Assembly: GCA_934646005.1 (NCBI GenBank)
Contig: CAKUED010000001.1
Coordinates: 1 to 64,000 of the forward strand
Length of the DNA: 64,000 nt
Direction of reading: 5' to 3'
From: an uncultured Oscillospiraceae bacterium
GTDB taxonomy: Bacteria > Bacillota > Clostridia > Oscillospirales > Oscillospiraceae
The notes under the pieces are model-generated. The model ran no database searches and had not been told where the DNA came from. It saw nothing but the letters and a program-made list of their open reading frames with translations. This document shows, in pieces, positions 43,103-51,722 of the stretch (positions are counted from its first letter, which is position 1; the number at the start of each line of letters is the position of its first letter). A program made the position numbers and the translations under genes.

Positions 43103-44584
43103 ATGGATCGAAGCAGCGGCATCCTGATGCACCTGACCTCGCTGCCGTCCGAGTACGGGATCGGCAACATGGGGCGCGAGGCGTACCGTTTTGTGGATTT
43201 TCTCAAGGCGGCAAAGCAGACCTATTGGCAGATCCTGCCCATCAACCCGCCCGGCTACGGCGACTCGCCCTATCAGGCGTTTTCCGCCTTCGCGGGCAAC
43301 CCCTATCTGATCGACCCGGAGCAGCTCATGGAGCGCGGCTGGCTTGACCGCGCGGCGCTGGACGCTGTGCAGTGGGGCACGCGCGCGGACGAGGTCGATT
43401 TCCAGGCACTGTACCAAAACCGGCTGCGCGTGCTGCGGCAGGCGTGGGCGGCGTTCCGCATACAGCCCCCGGCGGATTTCGCCGAATTTGTGCGGCAGAA
43501 GGCGGCGTGGCTGGATGAGTACGCGCTGTTTATGGCGGTCAAGGCACACTTCGGCGACGGTCCGTGGACGGACTGGCCCGCCGACATCCGCCTCCACCAG
43601 CCGCAGGCGATCGCCCGCTGGCGCGAGGAGCTGGCGGACGAGATCGAGTTCCAGCAGTTTTTGCAGTACTGCTTCTTTACGCAGTGGCAGAGCCTGCGCG
43701 CCTACGCGCGCAAGCAGGGCATCCGCATCATCGGCGATATTCCCATCTACGTCCCGCTCGATTCGGCGGACGTGTGGGCGCACCCGGAGAATTTCCAGCT
43801 CACACGCACGCGCCGCCCGCGCGTGGTGGCGGGCTGCCCGCCCGACGGCTTCAACGCCGACGGGCAGTATTGGGGCAATCCCATCTACGACTGGGATCAC
43901 ATGGAGCAGACCGGCTTTGCGTGGTGGATCGAGCGTCTGCGTGCGGCAGGGGAGAGCTTTGACGTGGTCCGTATCGACCATTTCCGCGGCATGGAGAGCT
44001 ATTGGTCCATCCCCGCGCAGAATAAGACCGCGCGCCGCGGCGCGTGGATCAAAGGACCGGGTATGAAGCTCGTCCGCGCCATTAAAAACGGCTGCCCGGA
44101 TACGGACTTTATCGCCGAGGACCTCGGCTTCCTCACGCCCGAGGTGCGCGCGCTTGTGAAAAAATCCGGCTTCCCGGGCATGAAGGTGCTGGAATTTGCC
44201 TTTGATCCGCGTGAGCCGAGCAACTACCTGCCGCACAAATACGGCACAAACTGCATATGCTACACCGGCACGCACGATAACGAAACACTGTGCCAGTGGT
44301 GCGATGCCGCAAGCCCGGAGGTGGACGCCTACGCCCGCCGCTATCTCAAGATCAAAAAAAGCGACGATCTGGCGGACGCGATCATTCGGGCTGGGATGCA
44401 GTCCAGAGCGGCGCTGTTCGTGGCGCAGATGCAGGACTACCTGCGCTTGGGCGCGTCGGCGCGCATGAACGAGCCGGGGCGGCTGCTGGTGTCGAACTGG
44501 CGCTGGCGGATGCTGCCCGGTGCAGCAGACGAGGCGCTTGCCGCCCATATCGCCGTGCTGACGGAGCAGGCGGACCGCGCATAG
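43103..44584 (+). CDS. malQ: 4-alpha-glucanotransferase
   Basis: A GH77 amylomaltase that transfers glucan segments between malto-oligosaccharides, releasing glucose. Catalytic regions visible: DIPIYVPLDSADVWAHPENF, VVRIDHFRGMESYWSIP (nucleophile Asp), FIAEDLGFLTPEV (acid/base Glu) and TGTHDNETL. At 493 residues it is the usual bacterial length. The start follows AAAGAGGA and begins MDRSSGILMHLTSLPSEYG, as in homologues. Confidence 0.95.
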   Translation: MDRSSGILMHLTSLPSEYGIGNMGREAYRFVDFLKAAKQTYWQILPINPPGYGDSPYQAFSAFAGNPYLIDPEQLMERGWLDRAALDAVQWGTRADEVDFQALYQNRLRVLRQAWAAFRIQPPADFAEFVRQKAAWLDEYALFMAVKAHFGDGPWTDWPADIRLHQPQAIARWREELADEIEFQQFLQYCFFTQWQSLRAYARKQGIRIIGDIPIYVPLDSADVWAHPENFQLTRTRRPRVVAGCPPDGFNADGQYWGNPIYDWDHMEQTGFAWWIERLRAAGESFDVVRIDHFRGMESYWSIPAQNKTARRGAWIKGPGMKLVRAIKNGCPDTDFIAEDLGFLTPEVRALVKKSGFPGMKVLEFAFDPREPSNYLPHKYGTNCICYTGTHDNETLCQWCDAASPEVDAYARRYLKIKKSDDLADAIIRAGMQSRAALFVAQMQDYLRLGASARMNEPGRLLVSNWRWRMLPGAADEALAAHIAVLTEQADRA

Positions 44585-44608
44585 CAAACTTTCAAGGAGG
44601 ACTCATTT

Positions 44609-46930
44609 TTGAGCTACGATGCAAAAAAACTTGTTGAGCAGACCGAACGTCTTTTGCGGGAGCGTCACGATCTGACGCTCCAGACTGCCGATGCGCAGGC
44701 ACTGCATCAGTGCCTGTCTGAGGCGGTCATGGACCAGCTTGCGCAGCCGTGGGCGAATACCCGGCGGCAGCAGGCGGCAGGCCGCTGTGCGTTCTATTTT
44801 TCCGCGGAGTACCTGATCGGTCGCCTCATTTACAGCAATCTTCTGAGCATGGGCATCCTGCCCGCCGCAAAGCAGGCATTTGCCGACGCCGGCGTCGATC
44901 TTGCGTGCCTCGAAGAGGTCGAGGACGCCGCGCTCGGAAACGGCGGTCTGGGACGGCTCGCGGCGTGCTTCCTTGACAGCGCCGCGACCTGTGACCTGCC
45001 GCTCATGGGCTACGGTCTGCGCTACCGCTACGGGCTGTTCAAGCAGTCGTTTGAGGACGGCGCGCAGAAGGAGACGGCGGACGACTGGACGCGCTTCGGC
45101 GATCCGTGGAGCTTCCGCCGCCCGGAGCTGGCGGTAACTGTGCGCTTTGCGGACGAGACCGTCACCGCCGTGCCGTATGATATGCCGGTCGTCGGCTATG
45201 GCACGGAGACTGTCGGGACGCTCCGTCTGTGGCAGTGCGAAGCGCCGTGCGCGCTCGACTTCCAGGCGTTCAACGATCAGGATTACGACGCTGCCGTGGA
45301 GGATAAAAACCGCGCCGAGGATATTACGCGCGTGCTCTATCCCAACGATTCCACGCCCGATGGCAAGCGCCTGCGCATCCGGCAGCAGTATGTGCTCTCC
45401 AGCGCGTCACTGCAGGATATTCTGCGCACCTATAAGCGCGTACACGGCAGCGACCTTTACCGCCTGCCGGAGTTTGCCGCCGTGCAGCTCAACGATACGC
45501 ACCCCGCCATGTCCATCCCGGAGCTCATCCGGCTGCTGGAGGGCGAGGGGATGAACTTTGACACGGCATTTGACATCGCCGTGCGCGTGTTCTCCTATAC
45601 GAACCACACCGTCATGGCGGAGGCGCTCGAAACGTGGGACATGAAGCTGCTCGCGTCTGTCGTGCCGGAGCTGTGTACGGTTTTGGAAAAGATCGACGCC
45701 AAGCTCAAACGCGAGCTGCCGCACAGCGGACTGTTCGTCATCAAGGACGGCAAGGCGCACATGGCGGATCTGAGCATCTACGGCTCGCACGCCATCAACG
45801 GCGTGGCGAAGATCCACTCCGAAATTCTCAAGGACGATCTGTTCCGCGACTGGTACGCCGTCTATCCCGACCGCTTCCAGAATAAGACGAACGGCATCAC
45901 GCCGCGCCGCTGGCTGGGTCTGTGCGACCCGGAGCTGTGCGCGCTGCTGGATAGCCGCATCGGCGCGGGGTATCTCACCGATCTTGACAAGCTGGAAGGT
46001 CTGCGCGCGCATCTGGACGATGCCACCGTCGAACAATTCCTTGCCATCAAGCAGGAGAAAAAGCGCCAGCTTTGCGCCGTCATCGAGCGGCAGGAGGGCG
46101 TGCGGCTCGACCCGTCGTTCATTTTTGACGTGCAGGTCAAGCGTCTGCATGAGTATAAGCGGCAGCTGATGAACGCGCTGTCGGTCATGGACCTCTATCT
46201 GTCACTGAAGGACGGCACGCTCACGGACTTTACGCCCACGGCGGTCATCTTCGGTGCAAAAGCCGCGCCGGGCTACGCGCGCGCCAAGGCGATCATCCGC
46301 TATATCAACCGCATCGCCGCGCTCGTGAACGCCAACCCCGCGACGAACGACCGCCTGAAGGTCGTGTTCGTGCAGAACTACAACTGCTCGTATGCTGAGC
46401 ATATCATCCCGGCGGCGGATATTTCCGAGCAGATCTCGCCCGCGGGCACGGAAGCCTCCGGCACGGGCAACATGAAGCTGATGCTGAACGGTGCGCTCAC
46501 CCTCGGCACGCTCGACGGCGCGAATGTGGAGATCGTCGAACGCGCGGGGCGGGAGAACAACTATATCTTCGGCGGCACAGTCGAAGAGCTGAACGCCGCG
46601 CGCGAGGCGTATGACCCCAAGGCGCTTTACAAGGCGGACGCGCGCCTGCGCCGCGCGGTCGATACGCTCATCGACGGCACGGTCGAAACGGACGACGATC
46701 AGAAGGAACTGTACACCGCGCTGTTGGACGGCGCGAGCTGGCACGCCCCCGACCCGTATTTCGTCCTGTACGATTTCGGCAGCTACCGCGACGCGCGCCT
46801 GCGCGCCAACCGCGACTACCGCGACCGCCTCGCCTTCGGGCGCAAGGCGCTGGAGAACATCGCCGCCGCCGGCTACTTCTCCTCCGACCGCACCATCCGC
46901 GAATACGCCAAAGATATTTGGAAAATTTGA
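44609..46930 (+). CDS. glgP: glycogen/maltodextrin phosphorylase
   Basis: Releases glucose-1-phosphate from the ends of alpha-1,4-glucans, using PLP. Translation starts at a TTG eight bases from AAGGAGG, giving MSYDAKKLVEQTE. YFSAEYLIGRLI and GNGGLGRLAACFLDS are near the N-terminus, and the PLP-lysine region EASGTGNMKLMLNGALTLGT is near residue 620. At 773 residues it is slightly shorter than the classical enzyme. With MalQ it completes maltodextrin breakdown. Confidence 0.95.
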   Translation: MSYDAKKLVEQTERLLRERHDLTLQTADAQALHQCLSEAVMDQLAQPWANTRRQQAAGRCAFYFSAEYLIGRLIYSNLLSMGILPAAKQAFADAGVDLACLEEVEDAALGNGGLGRLAACFLDSAATCDLPLMGYGLRYRYGLFKQSFEDGAQKETADDWTRFGDPWSFRRPELAVTVRFADETVTAVPYDMPVVGYGTETVGTLRLWQCEAPCALDFQAFNDQDYDAAVEDKNRAEDITRVLYPNDSTPDGKRLRIRQQYVLSSASLQDILRTYKRVHGSDLYRLPEFAAVQLNDTHPAMSIPELIRLLEGEGMNFDTAFDIAVRVFSYTNHTVMAEALETWDMKLLASVVPELCTVLEKIDAKLKRELPHSGLFVIKDGKAHMADLSIYGSHAINGVAKIHSEILKDDLFRDWYAVYPDRFQNKTNGITPRRWLGLCDPELCALLDSRIGAGYLTDLDKLEGLRAHLDDATVEQFLAIKQEKKRQLCAVIERQEGVRLDPSFIFDVQVKRLHEYKRQLMNALSVMDLYLSLKDGTLTDFTPTAVIFGAKAAPGYARAKAIIRYINRIAALVNANPATNDRLKVVFVQNYNCSYAEHIIPAADISEQISPAGTEASGTGNMKLMLNGALTLGTLDGANVEIVERAGRENNYIFGGTVEELNAAREAYDPKALYKADARLRRAVDTLIDGTVETDDDQKELYTALLDGASWHAPDPYFVLYDFGSYRDARLRANRDYRDRLAFGRKALENIAAAGYFSSDRTIREYAKDIWKI

Positions 46931-47173
46931 CAAAAAAGAACGCTCCAAAGGCAGGACCGCGTAAGAAAACAATGAAAAAAGCCCGCTGGGACTCCAGCGG
47001 GCTTTTTCGCGCAGCGCCACAGGCAGAAGATTTTTCGTTCCTGACAAGCAGATTTTTTGCGGCGCTACTTTGTGTAACGCAAGAAAAATCTGCGCAGTCA
47101 GGGGCGAAAAAAGCTCTGTCTGGGGGCATTGTTTTTCTTATGTGGTGCTGCCAAAAGGAAGCGTTCTTTTTTG
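46931..47173. repeat. 243-base inverted-repeat-bounded element, copy C
   Basis: Bounded by about 45-base inverted repeats (46931-46974 and 47127-47173), with an exact CAAAAAAGAACGC at both tips and about 80% identity inside. Between them lie the hairpin of the glgP terminator (46981-47002) and a second palindrome (47039-47102: CCTGAC..GTCAGG outside, GCAGATTTTTTGCG/CGCAAGAAAAATCTGC inside) with TACTTTGTGTA in its loop. The last palindrome shares sequence with elements A and B. It fills the gap between two convergent genes completely; no reading frame of note is inside. Confidence 0.7.
46981..47007 (+). terminator. terminator after glgP
   Basis: Stem GCCCGCTGG/CCAGCGGGC with a GACT loop, then TTTTTC. 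It lies 50 bases after the stop, inside the inverted-repeat element. Confidence 0.88.
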
Positions 47174-47178
47174 TACCT

Positions 47179-48084
47179 TTATCTCTCCTCCAGCCAGAGG
47201 AGGACGTCGGCGTAGACCTCGTCACGGTTGAACTCGTTGAGGATCTCGTGGCGCGCCTTGGGGTAGAGGCGGATGGTGATGCTGCGCAGACCCGTGCGCT
47301 TGAAGGCGTCGATACAGTGCAGCACGCCCTTTGCCATGCGCCCGACGGGGTCGTCCATGCCGGAGATAAAGAGCACCGGCAGTGCCTTGTTCATCCTGTT
47401 CAGGTTTTCAGGCTGCTCGTTCATGCGGATGCCGGTGAGCATATCGCGCGCGAGCCCGACTGTGGCGTCAAAGCCGCACAGCGGGTCGGCAAGATACGCG
47501 TCCACCACGGAATCGACCGAGCAGACCCAGTCGTGCGTGGTGCGGTTGGGCTGGAAGGCGCGGTTGTATGTGCCGAACATGATGTCGTTGAGGAGCTTGC
47601 TGACCTTCTTTTCGCCGAGCCGCTTCTCTTCAAGTTTACATAATGCAAGACCTGCGCGCAGCGTGGACATGGATTCCCAGCCTGTGCCGGAGAGGATCGC
47701 GCCGTCAAGCGCGTCGGGGTAGGTGTAGAGATAGGTGCGCAGCAGGAACGAGCCCATGCTGTGTCCCAGGAAATAATACGGCAGCCACGGGTGTTCTTCT
47801 GCCGTGCGGTCGTGCAGGCGCTTGACGTTTTCAACGGCGCACAGCCAGCCGCCGTCAAAATAGCCCTGTACGTCGCCGCGCGCGAGCGTGCCGCCGTGCC
47901 CCATGTGGTCCTCCGCCACGACGAGATAGCCGTGCTGCGTGAGGAACGTCGCAAAATGATCGTAGCGCAGGATATGCTCGGCAATGCCGTGCACGATCTG
48001 GACGATCGCCTTTGGCGCGCCCTCCGGCGTCCACTTGCAGCAATGGATGCTTCTGCTGCCGGCTTGCAGATAATACTGTTCCAT
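47179..48084 (-). CDS. alpha/beta hydrolase, monoacylglycerol-lipase-like
   Basis: A 301-residue serine hydrolase. VHGIAEHILRYDHFA near residue 32 is the oxyanion loop, DHMGHGGT follows, and the nucleophile is in FLGHSMGSFLL near residue 110. Asp (FISGMDDPVG) and His (YPKARHEILNE) of the triad are in place. This pattern is that of monoacylglycerol lipases/lysophospholipases. No signal peptide, so cytoplasmic. GGAGG precedes the start. Confidence 0.88.
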   Translation of the reverse strand: MEQYYLQAGSRSIHCCKWTPEGAPKAIVQIVHGIAEHILRYDHFATFLTQHGYLVVAEDHMGHGGTLARGDVQGYFDGGWLCAVENVKRLHDRTAEEHPWLPYYFLGHSMGSFLLRTYLYTYPDALDGAILSGTGWESMSTLRAGLALCKLEEKRLGEKKVSKLLNDIMFGTYNRAFQPNRTTHDWVCSVDSVVDAYLADPLCGFDATVGLARDMLTGIRMNEQPENLNRMNKALPVLFISGMDDPVGRMAKGVLHCIDAFKRTGLRSITIRLYPKARHEILNEFNRDEVYADVLLWLEER

Positions 48085-48201
48085 ATTGTCCCCTCCAAAG
48101 CATGAATTAGCCTTTCAAACGGAAACCTGTTTTCGTTTGAGTACGGTTTATTGGACACGTCGTCTGGTATTATGGGCTTACAAACGAAGGAGGTATCCCA
48201 A

Positions 48202-48393
48202 ATGGAACGGACGAACGTGATCGAACTGAAATATTACCAGCCTGCCGCACCTGTGCACGCCGCGCGACCCTCCCGCCGCACGTCGAGACGTAGCCGCTGG
48301 GAGACGCTCGCGACTGCCGCCGAAGCCGTTGTGACCGGCGCGATCGGCTTGTGCGTGATCGTGTGCACGCTGTTGTTTTTCACGATGCTCTAA
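48202..48393 (+). CDS. small single-pass membrane protein, unknown
   Basis: A 63-residue protein starting MERTNVIELKYYQPAAP after a perfect AAGGAGGT site. A basic middle (RPSRRTSRRSRWETL) is followed by one hydrophobic segment (AVVTGAIGLCVIVCTLLFFT) at the very C-terminus, so it is probably tail-anchored with the basic part in the cytoplasm. I do not recognise a family. It is convergent with the next gene, three bases apart. Confidence 0.65.
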   Translation: MERTNVIELKYYQPAAPVHAARPSRRTSRRSRWETLATAAEAVVTGAIGLCVIVCTLLFFTML

Positions 48394-48396
48394 ATT

Positions 48397-49596
48397 CTAT
48401 ATCTGAATAATTTCGCCTTTCGCGGTCAGCAGAAATTCGTCGCAGGGCGCAAAGCTCGTGCCGGGGACGCTCTGGGCGTGACCGCCTGCGCCTGCGTCGT
48501 GGAAGATGAGCAGGTCGCCCGGATTGGCGGGCGGCAGGAGTCGGCGCGAGGCAAACAGACCGCGCAGGTCCATCTGGCAGCCCGCTACGTCGCAGAGAAT
48601 GCGTCCCGAAATTTGATTTTTGCCGCAGAGGCTGACGTGGTGATACGTCGTGAGCGGGCTCGCGTCCGGGAACTGCTGCGCCGCGGCGTCCAGCATGAGG
48701 AGCGTATTTTTAAGCGGCTTGACCGCCATTACGCGGGCGACGAAAATGCCGTGCTTTGCCAGCACACCGCGACCCGCCGCCAGTTCCAGCCGCACGGACT
48801 CCAGTCCGGCGGGCAGCAGCAGCTCCTCGCGCAGCGCCGCGATCCGCGCGGCAATGGCGGAAAGCGACGGCTCGCGGTCGGTGGTGTTGCGGTGATAGGC
48901 GATGCCCATGCCGTCCGCGAGATTGCAGCAGTCGGGCGTGATGCCGGTCTCATCTTTCAGATGCACGGCGCAGGTGAACAGCTCCCGCGCGATGGCGGGG
49001 TAGTACGCCTCGCGCAGGTCGTTGCGGCAGGCGTGCAAAATCAGCCCGATCGACTGCGTCCCGCCGCATTGCAGGCGCTTTGCCAGGCGCAGGAGCTCCG
49101 CCTCCGGCATCCCGGTCTTGAGATTGTCAAACGAAATGGGCGTGCCGTCGCCGGCGCGCAGCTTTTGCGCGGGACGCAGGCTCAGAATCGCCCGTTTGGG
49201 CGCGCGGTGCGGCAGCGTGTGCGGACCGTCCAGCACGAACGTGCAGTCCAATTCCGTCGCCAGCGCCTCCGCCGCCGGTAAAAAGACCATCGGCGCATAG
49301 AGGATGCGCTCACCCGCAAAGCCGCAGTCCGCCGCCAGACGAAGCTGCGCCTCGTTATCGCACAGCACACCGAAGCCAGCCTCCTGCAAAATGCGCAGGA
49401 TCGCGGGATTGGGATTCAGCGCCGCAGGGAAATACTGCCGAAAGCCGGAAAACGCGCCGAAGGTCTCAAGCAGCGCCTTGGCAGCGGCGCGAATACCGGC
49501 TTCATCGTAGAGATAAAACGGCGCGGTGCGCTGCTTTGCAAAGGCACTGAGCTTGCGCGGCGAGAGGAACAGCGCGTCTGCGGCGTAATTTTCCAT
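48397..49596 (-). CDS. LysA-fold (PLP decarboxylase-like) protein lacking the cofactor lysine
   Basis: A 399-residue protein resembling diaminopimelate decarboxylase along its length: APFYLYDEAGIRAAAKALLE at the start, then FRQYFPAALNPNPAILRIL, where family members read Y-F-A-V-K-A-x-P-N-P. The PLP Lys is therefore Ala59. The glycine motif reads NLADGMGIAY rather than L..GGG.G, the EPGR motif reads ELAAGRG, and the final GAY reads DAGAGGHAQS. The Cys-Asp region ILCDVAGCQMD is kept. It cannot bind PLP in the usual way, so it may be a regulatory or binding protein. GGGAGG precedes the ATG. Confidence 0.7.
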   Translation of the reverse strand: MENYAADALFLSPRKLSAFAKQRTAPFYLYDEAGIRAAAKALLETFGAFSGFRQYFPAALNPNPAILRILQEAGFGVLCDNEAQLRLAADCGFAGERILYAPMVFLPAAEALATELDCTFVLDGPHTLPHRAPKRAILSLRPAQKLRAGDGTPISFDNLKTGMPEAELLRLAKRLQCGGTQSIGLILHACRNDLREAYYPAIARELFTCAVHLKDETGITPDCCNLADGMGIAYHRNTTDREPSLSAIAARIAALREELLLPAGLESVRLELAAGRGVLAKHGIFVARVMAVKPLKNTLLMLDAAAQQFPDASPLTTYHHVSLCGKNQISGRILCDVAGCQMDLRGLFASRRLLPPANPGDLLIFHDAGAGGHAQSVPGTSFAPCDEFLLTAKGEIIQI

Positions 49597-49624
49597 ATAG
49601 CAGTTCCTCCCTTGACTTTTGTTT

Positions 49625-49786
49625 GGCAACCCCGCGCAATTGCGTCGGCGTGCTTCGGCGGACCTTTTCCACCAATGCTGCGCTTTGAACCGCGCGAAAT
49701 ACACAAAGTATTCCTGCGCGCTCCAAATCTTGCCTTGGCGAAAAATCTCTCGCCGAATCTGCTTGCCGCAAATGCGCGGTGTTGCC
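49625..49786. repeat. palindromic intergenic element, copy B
   Basis: Inverted repeats of 20 bases with two mismatches bound it: GGCAACCCCGCGCAATTGCG at 49625-49644 and CGCAAATGCGCGGTGTTGCC at 49767-49786. Inside is a small hairpin AATAC-ACAAA-GTATT (49698-49712) and the shared string TACACAAAGTA found inverted in copy C. It occupies the gap between coaX and the LysA-like gene almost entirely. Confidence 0.65.
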
Positions 49787-49788
49787 TT

Positions 49789-50559
49789 TTATCCCTTTCG
49801 GTTCATCTGATACAAAACCGCCAGCCCCTTGAGCAGCAGATTGCGGTCATAGGCGATCTCGCGGCGGCACATGGGCAGCACAAAGCGCGCGATGCCGCCG
49901 GTGGCGACCACGGTGGCGCGCTCGCCGAGCTCCTGCTCCATGCGCTCGATCATGCCGTCGAGCATACACGCCGCGCCGAGCATGATGCCGCTGCGCATAC
50001 AGTCGGTGGTGTTTTTGCCGATGGCGCGCCGGGGCTGATCCAGATTGATGCCCGGCAGCAGCGCCGCGCGCGCCGAGAGCGCCTCGGCGGAGATGCGCAC
50101 GCCGGGGCAGATGCAGCCGCCGAGATAGGCACGGTCCTTGTTGATGACGGAGATGGTGGTCGCCGTGCCCATGTCGATGAGGATGAGCGGCGGCTTATAT
50201 TCGCGCAGCGCCGCGACGGCGGCGACGATGAGGTCGCTGCCGACCTGCTGCGGATTGTCCAGCAGAATGTTCAGCCCTGTCTTGATACCGGGTCCGACCA
50301 CAAAGGGCTTTTTGCCCGTGAGCTTCAGAACGGCGGTGCGCATGGAGTTGAGCACCGGCGGCACGACGGACGAGATGATGACGTCGTCCAGCCGCGAAAC
50401 GGGCACGTCGGACAGCGAGAGCATATTTTTGAGGTCAAAGCAATACTGGTCCGAGGTTTTTACGAGATTCGTAGCAATACGGGTCTCGTTTTGGATTTCG
50501 CCGCCTTCGATGCAGCCGATGACGATGTTGCTGTTGCCGATGTCAATTGCAAGGATCAT
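49789..50559 (-). CDS. coaX: type III pantothenate kinase
   Basis: First enzyme of coenzyme A synthesis, phosphorylating pantothenate. The ASKHA phosphate motif MILAIDIGNSNIVIGC opens the protein, VGPGIKTGLNI follows near residue 88, and ILIDMGTATTISVI near residue 125 is the second phosphate loop. At 256 residues it is standard. A GGAGGTAA site precedes the start; the phosphoesterase gene lies 21 bases upstream. Confidence 0.95.
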   Translation of the reverse strand: MILAIDIGNSNIVIGCIEGGEIQNETRIATNLVKTSDQYCFDLKNMLSLSDVPVSRLDDVIISSVVPPVLNSMRTAVLKLTGKKPFVVGPGIKTGLNILLDNPQQVGSDLIVAAVAALREYKPPLILIDMGTATTISVINKDRAYLGGCICPGVRISAEALSARAALLPGINLDQPRRAIGKNTTDCMRSGIMLGAACMLDGMIERMEQELGERATVVATGGIARFVLPMCRREIAYDRNLLLKGLAVLYQMNRKG

Positions 50560-50580
50560 AAATTTACCTCCTGTGCCGCG

Positions 50581-51051
50581 TCAGCCGCAATCGCAGATGC
50601 GACAGGTGAACTGTCCGTGATCGGTCTCGATCACGCCATAGCTGGGGCGGGACGTAAAGCGCCCGCAGCAGCCGGGATTGAAAAGCGTCACGCCGCCTAT
50701 TTCTTCGCAAAACGACTGATGCGTGTGCCCAAACAGCGCAAGCGGCACGCCGCGCCGCTGCGCCTCCAAAAGAAGACGCTGCGTCCCGGATTTGACGCCG
50801 AACAGATGCCCGTGCGTCAGGAAAATGCGCACGCCGTCGATTTCGATCTCAAGATTCGCCGGGATCTGCGCGGCATAGTCGCAGTTGCCCGGCACATAGA
50901 GTATATCAAGCCCGCCGAACGCGAGGTCCAGATCCTCCGCGTCGCGGAAATGGTCGCCGAGATGGAGAATGCGGTTGGGCGATTCGCGCTCCACCGCTTC
51001 ATACATATTCCCGAGCGAGCCGTGAGAGTCGGAAAAAACAAGAATTTTCAT
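50581..51051 (-). CDS. YfcE/MJ0936-type metallophosphoesterase
   Basis: A 156-residue metallophosphatase. The metal-binding motifs are complete: FSDSHGS (residues 5-11), LGDHF, VPGNCDYA, LTHGHLFG and LFGHTH. Related enzymes cleave small phosphodiesters; the natural substrate is unknown. I start at MKILVFSDSHG; an ATG four codons upstream is possible since neither has a clear ribosome site. It probably shares a transcript with coaX. Confidence 0.87.
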   Translation of the reverse strand: MKILVFSDSHGSLGNMYEAVERESPNRILHLGDHFRDAEDLDLAFGGLDILYVPGNCDYAAQIPANLEIEIDGVRIFLTHGHLFGVKSGTQRLLLEAQRRGVPLALFGHTHQSFCEEIGGVTLFNPGCCGRFTSRPSYGVIETDHGQFTCRICDCG

Positions 51052-51117
51052 ACGATGCACCAACGCCGGAGGGGCGGCATAGACTGGATGTAGATCAGGA
51101 ACACAGGGAGGCAGCTT

Positions 51118-51357
51118 ATGGATACTCAGCCGATGGGGCAGTCGTTTTCCTTTACGCCGGAGCAGATCCGCAGGGTGCTCGGCACAAAAGAGGGGCAGCA
51201 GCTTTTGAGTTTACTGAACCGGGACGGCGGCGCGGCGCTGCGTCAGGCGGCAAACGCCGTGAAGAGCGGGGACTACGCCGCCGCGCAGAAAATTTTAGAG
51301 CCGGTCATGCAGACGCCGGAGGCGGCACGGCTGGTGGACGCCATCAACCGAAAGTAG
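51118..51357 (+). CDS. hypothetical small helical protein (cluster gene 1)
   Basis: A 79-residue protein that I do not recognise: MDTQPMGQSFSFTPEQIRRV, then helices with LLSLLNRDGGAALRQAANAV and AAQKILEPVMQTPEAARLVD. It has no signal or membrane segment. AGGGAGG precedes the start. It heads three short plus-strand genes with tight spacing that look like one operon. Confidence 0.7.
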   Translation: MDTQPMGQSFSFTPEQIRRVLGTKEGQQLLSLLNRDGGAALRQAANAVKSGDYAAAQKILEPVMQTPEAARLVDAINRK

Positions 51358-51365
51358 GCGGCGCA

Positions 51366-51722
51366 ATGGAAGAGCAGCTTTCGCAGAAAATTCAGGAGGT
51401 CCTGAACGACCCGGCGCAGATGGCGCAGGTGCTGGAGCTGGCGAAAAGCCTCGGCGTGACGCTGCCGCCGCCGGACGCGCCCGCGGGTTCGCCACCCGAA
51501 GAAAAAGCGCCGCCGGATGTACCGCCCGCACCACCGCCCGTACAGTCGCCGCCGATGGGCGGACTTGCGCAGCGGCAGGAGGCGCTGCTGCGCGCGCTCG
51601 AGCCGTTTTTGCGCCCGGCGCGGCGGGAAAAGATCGAACGCGCGCTCCAGATCGCGCGCCTGAGCGGCATCGCGGGCAGCGCGCTGCGCAGGGGAGGACC
51701 GGGGACGCGCGATGCGAGGTGA
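51366..51722 (+). CDS. hypothetical protein with proline-rich linker (cluster gene 2)
   Basis: A 118-residue protein in three parts: an N-terminal helix (MEEQLSQKIQEVLNDPAQMA), a Pro-rich linker at about residues 34-64 (PPPDAP, PPDVPPAPPP), and a C-terminal basic helical part (LRPARREKIERALQIARLSG). No known domain is recognised. It starts 8 bases after gene 1 and overlaps gene 3 by 11 bases, so the three are probably made together. Confidence 0.7.
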   Translation: MEEQLSQKIQEVLNDPAQMAQVLELAKSLGVTLPPPDAPAGSPPEEKAPPDVPPAPPPVQSPPMGGLAQRQEALLRALEPFLRPARREKIERALQIARLSGIAGSALRRGGPGTRDAR

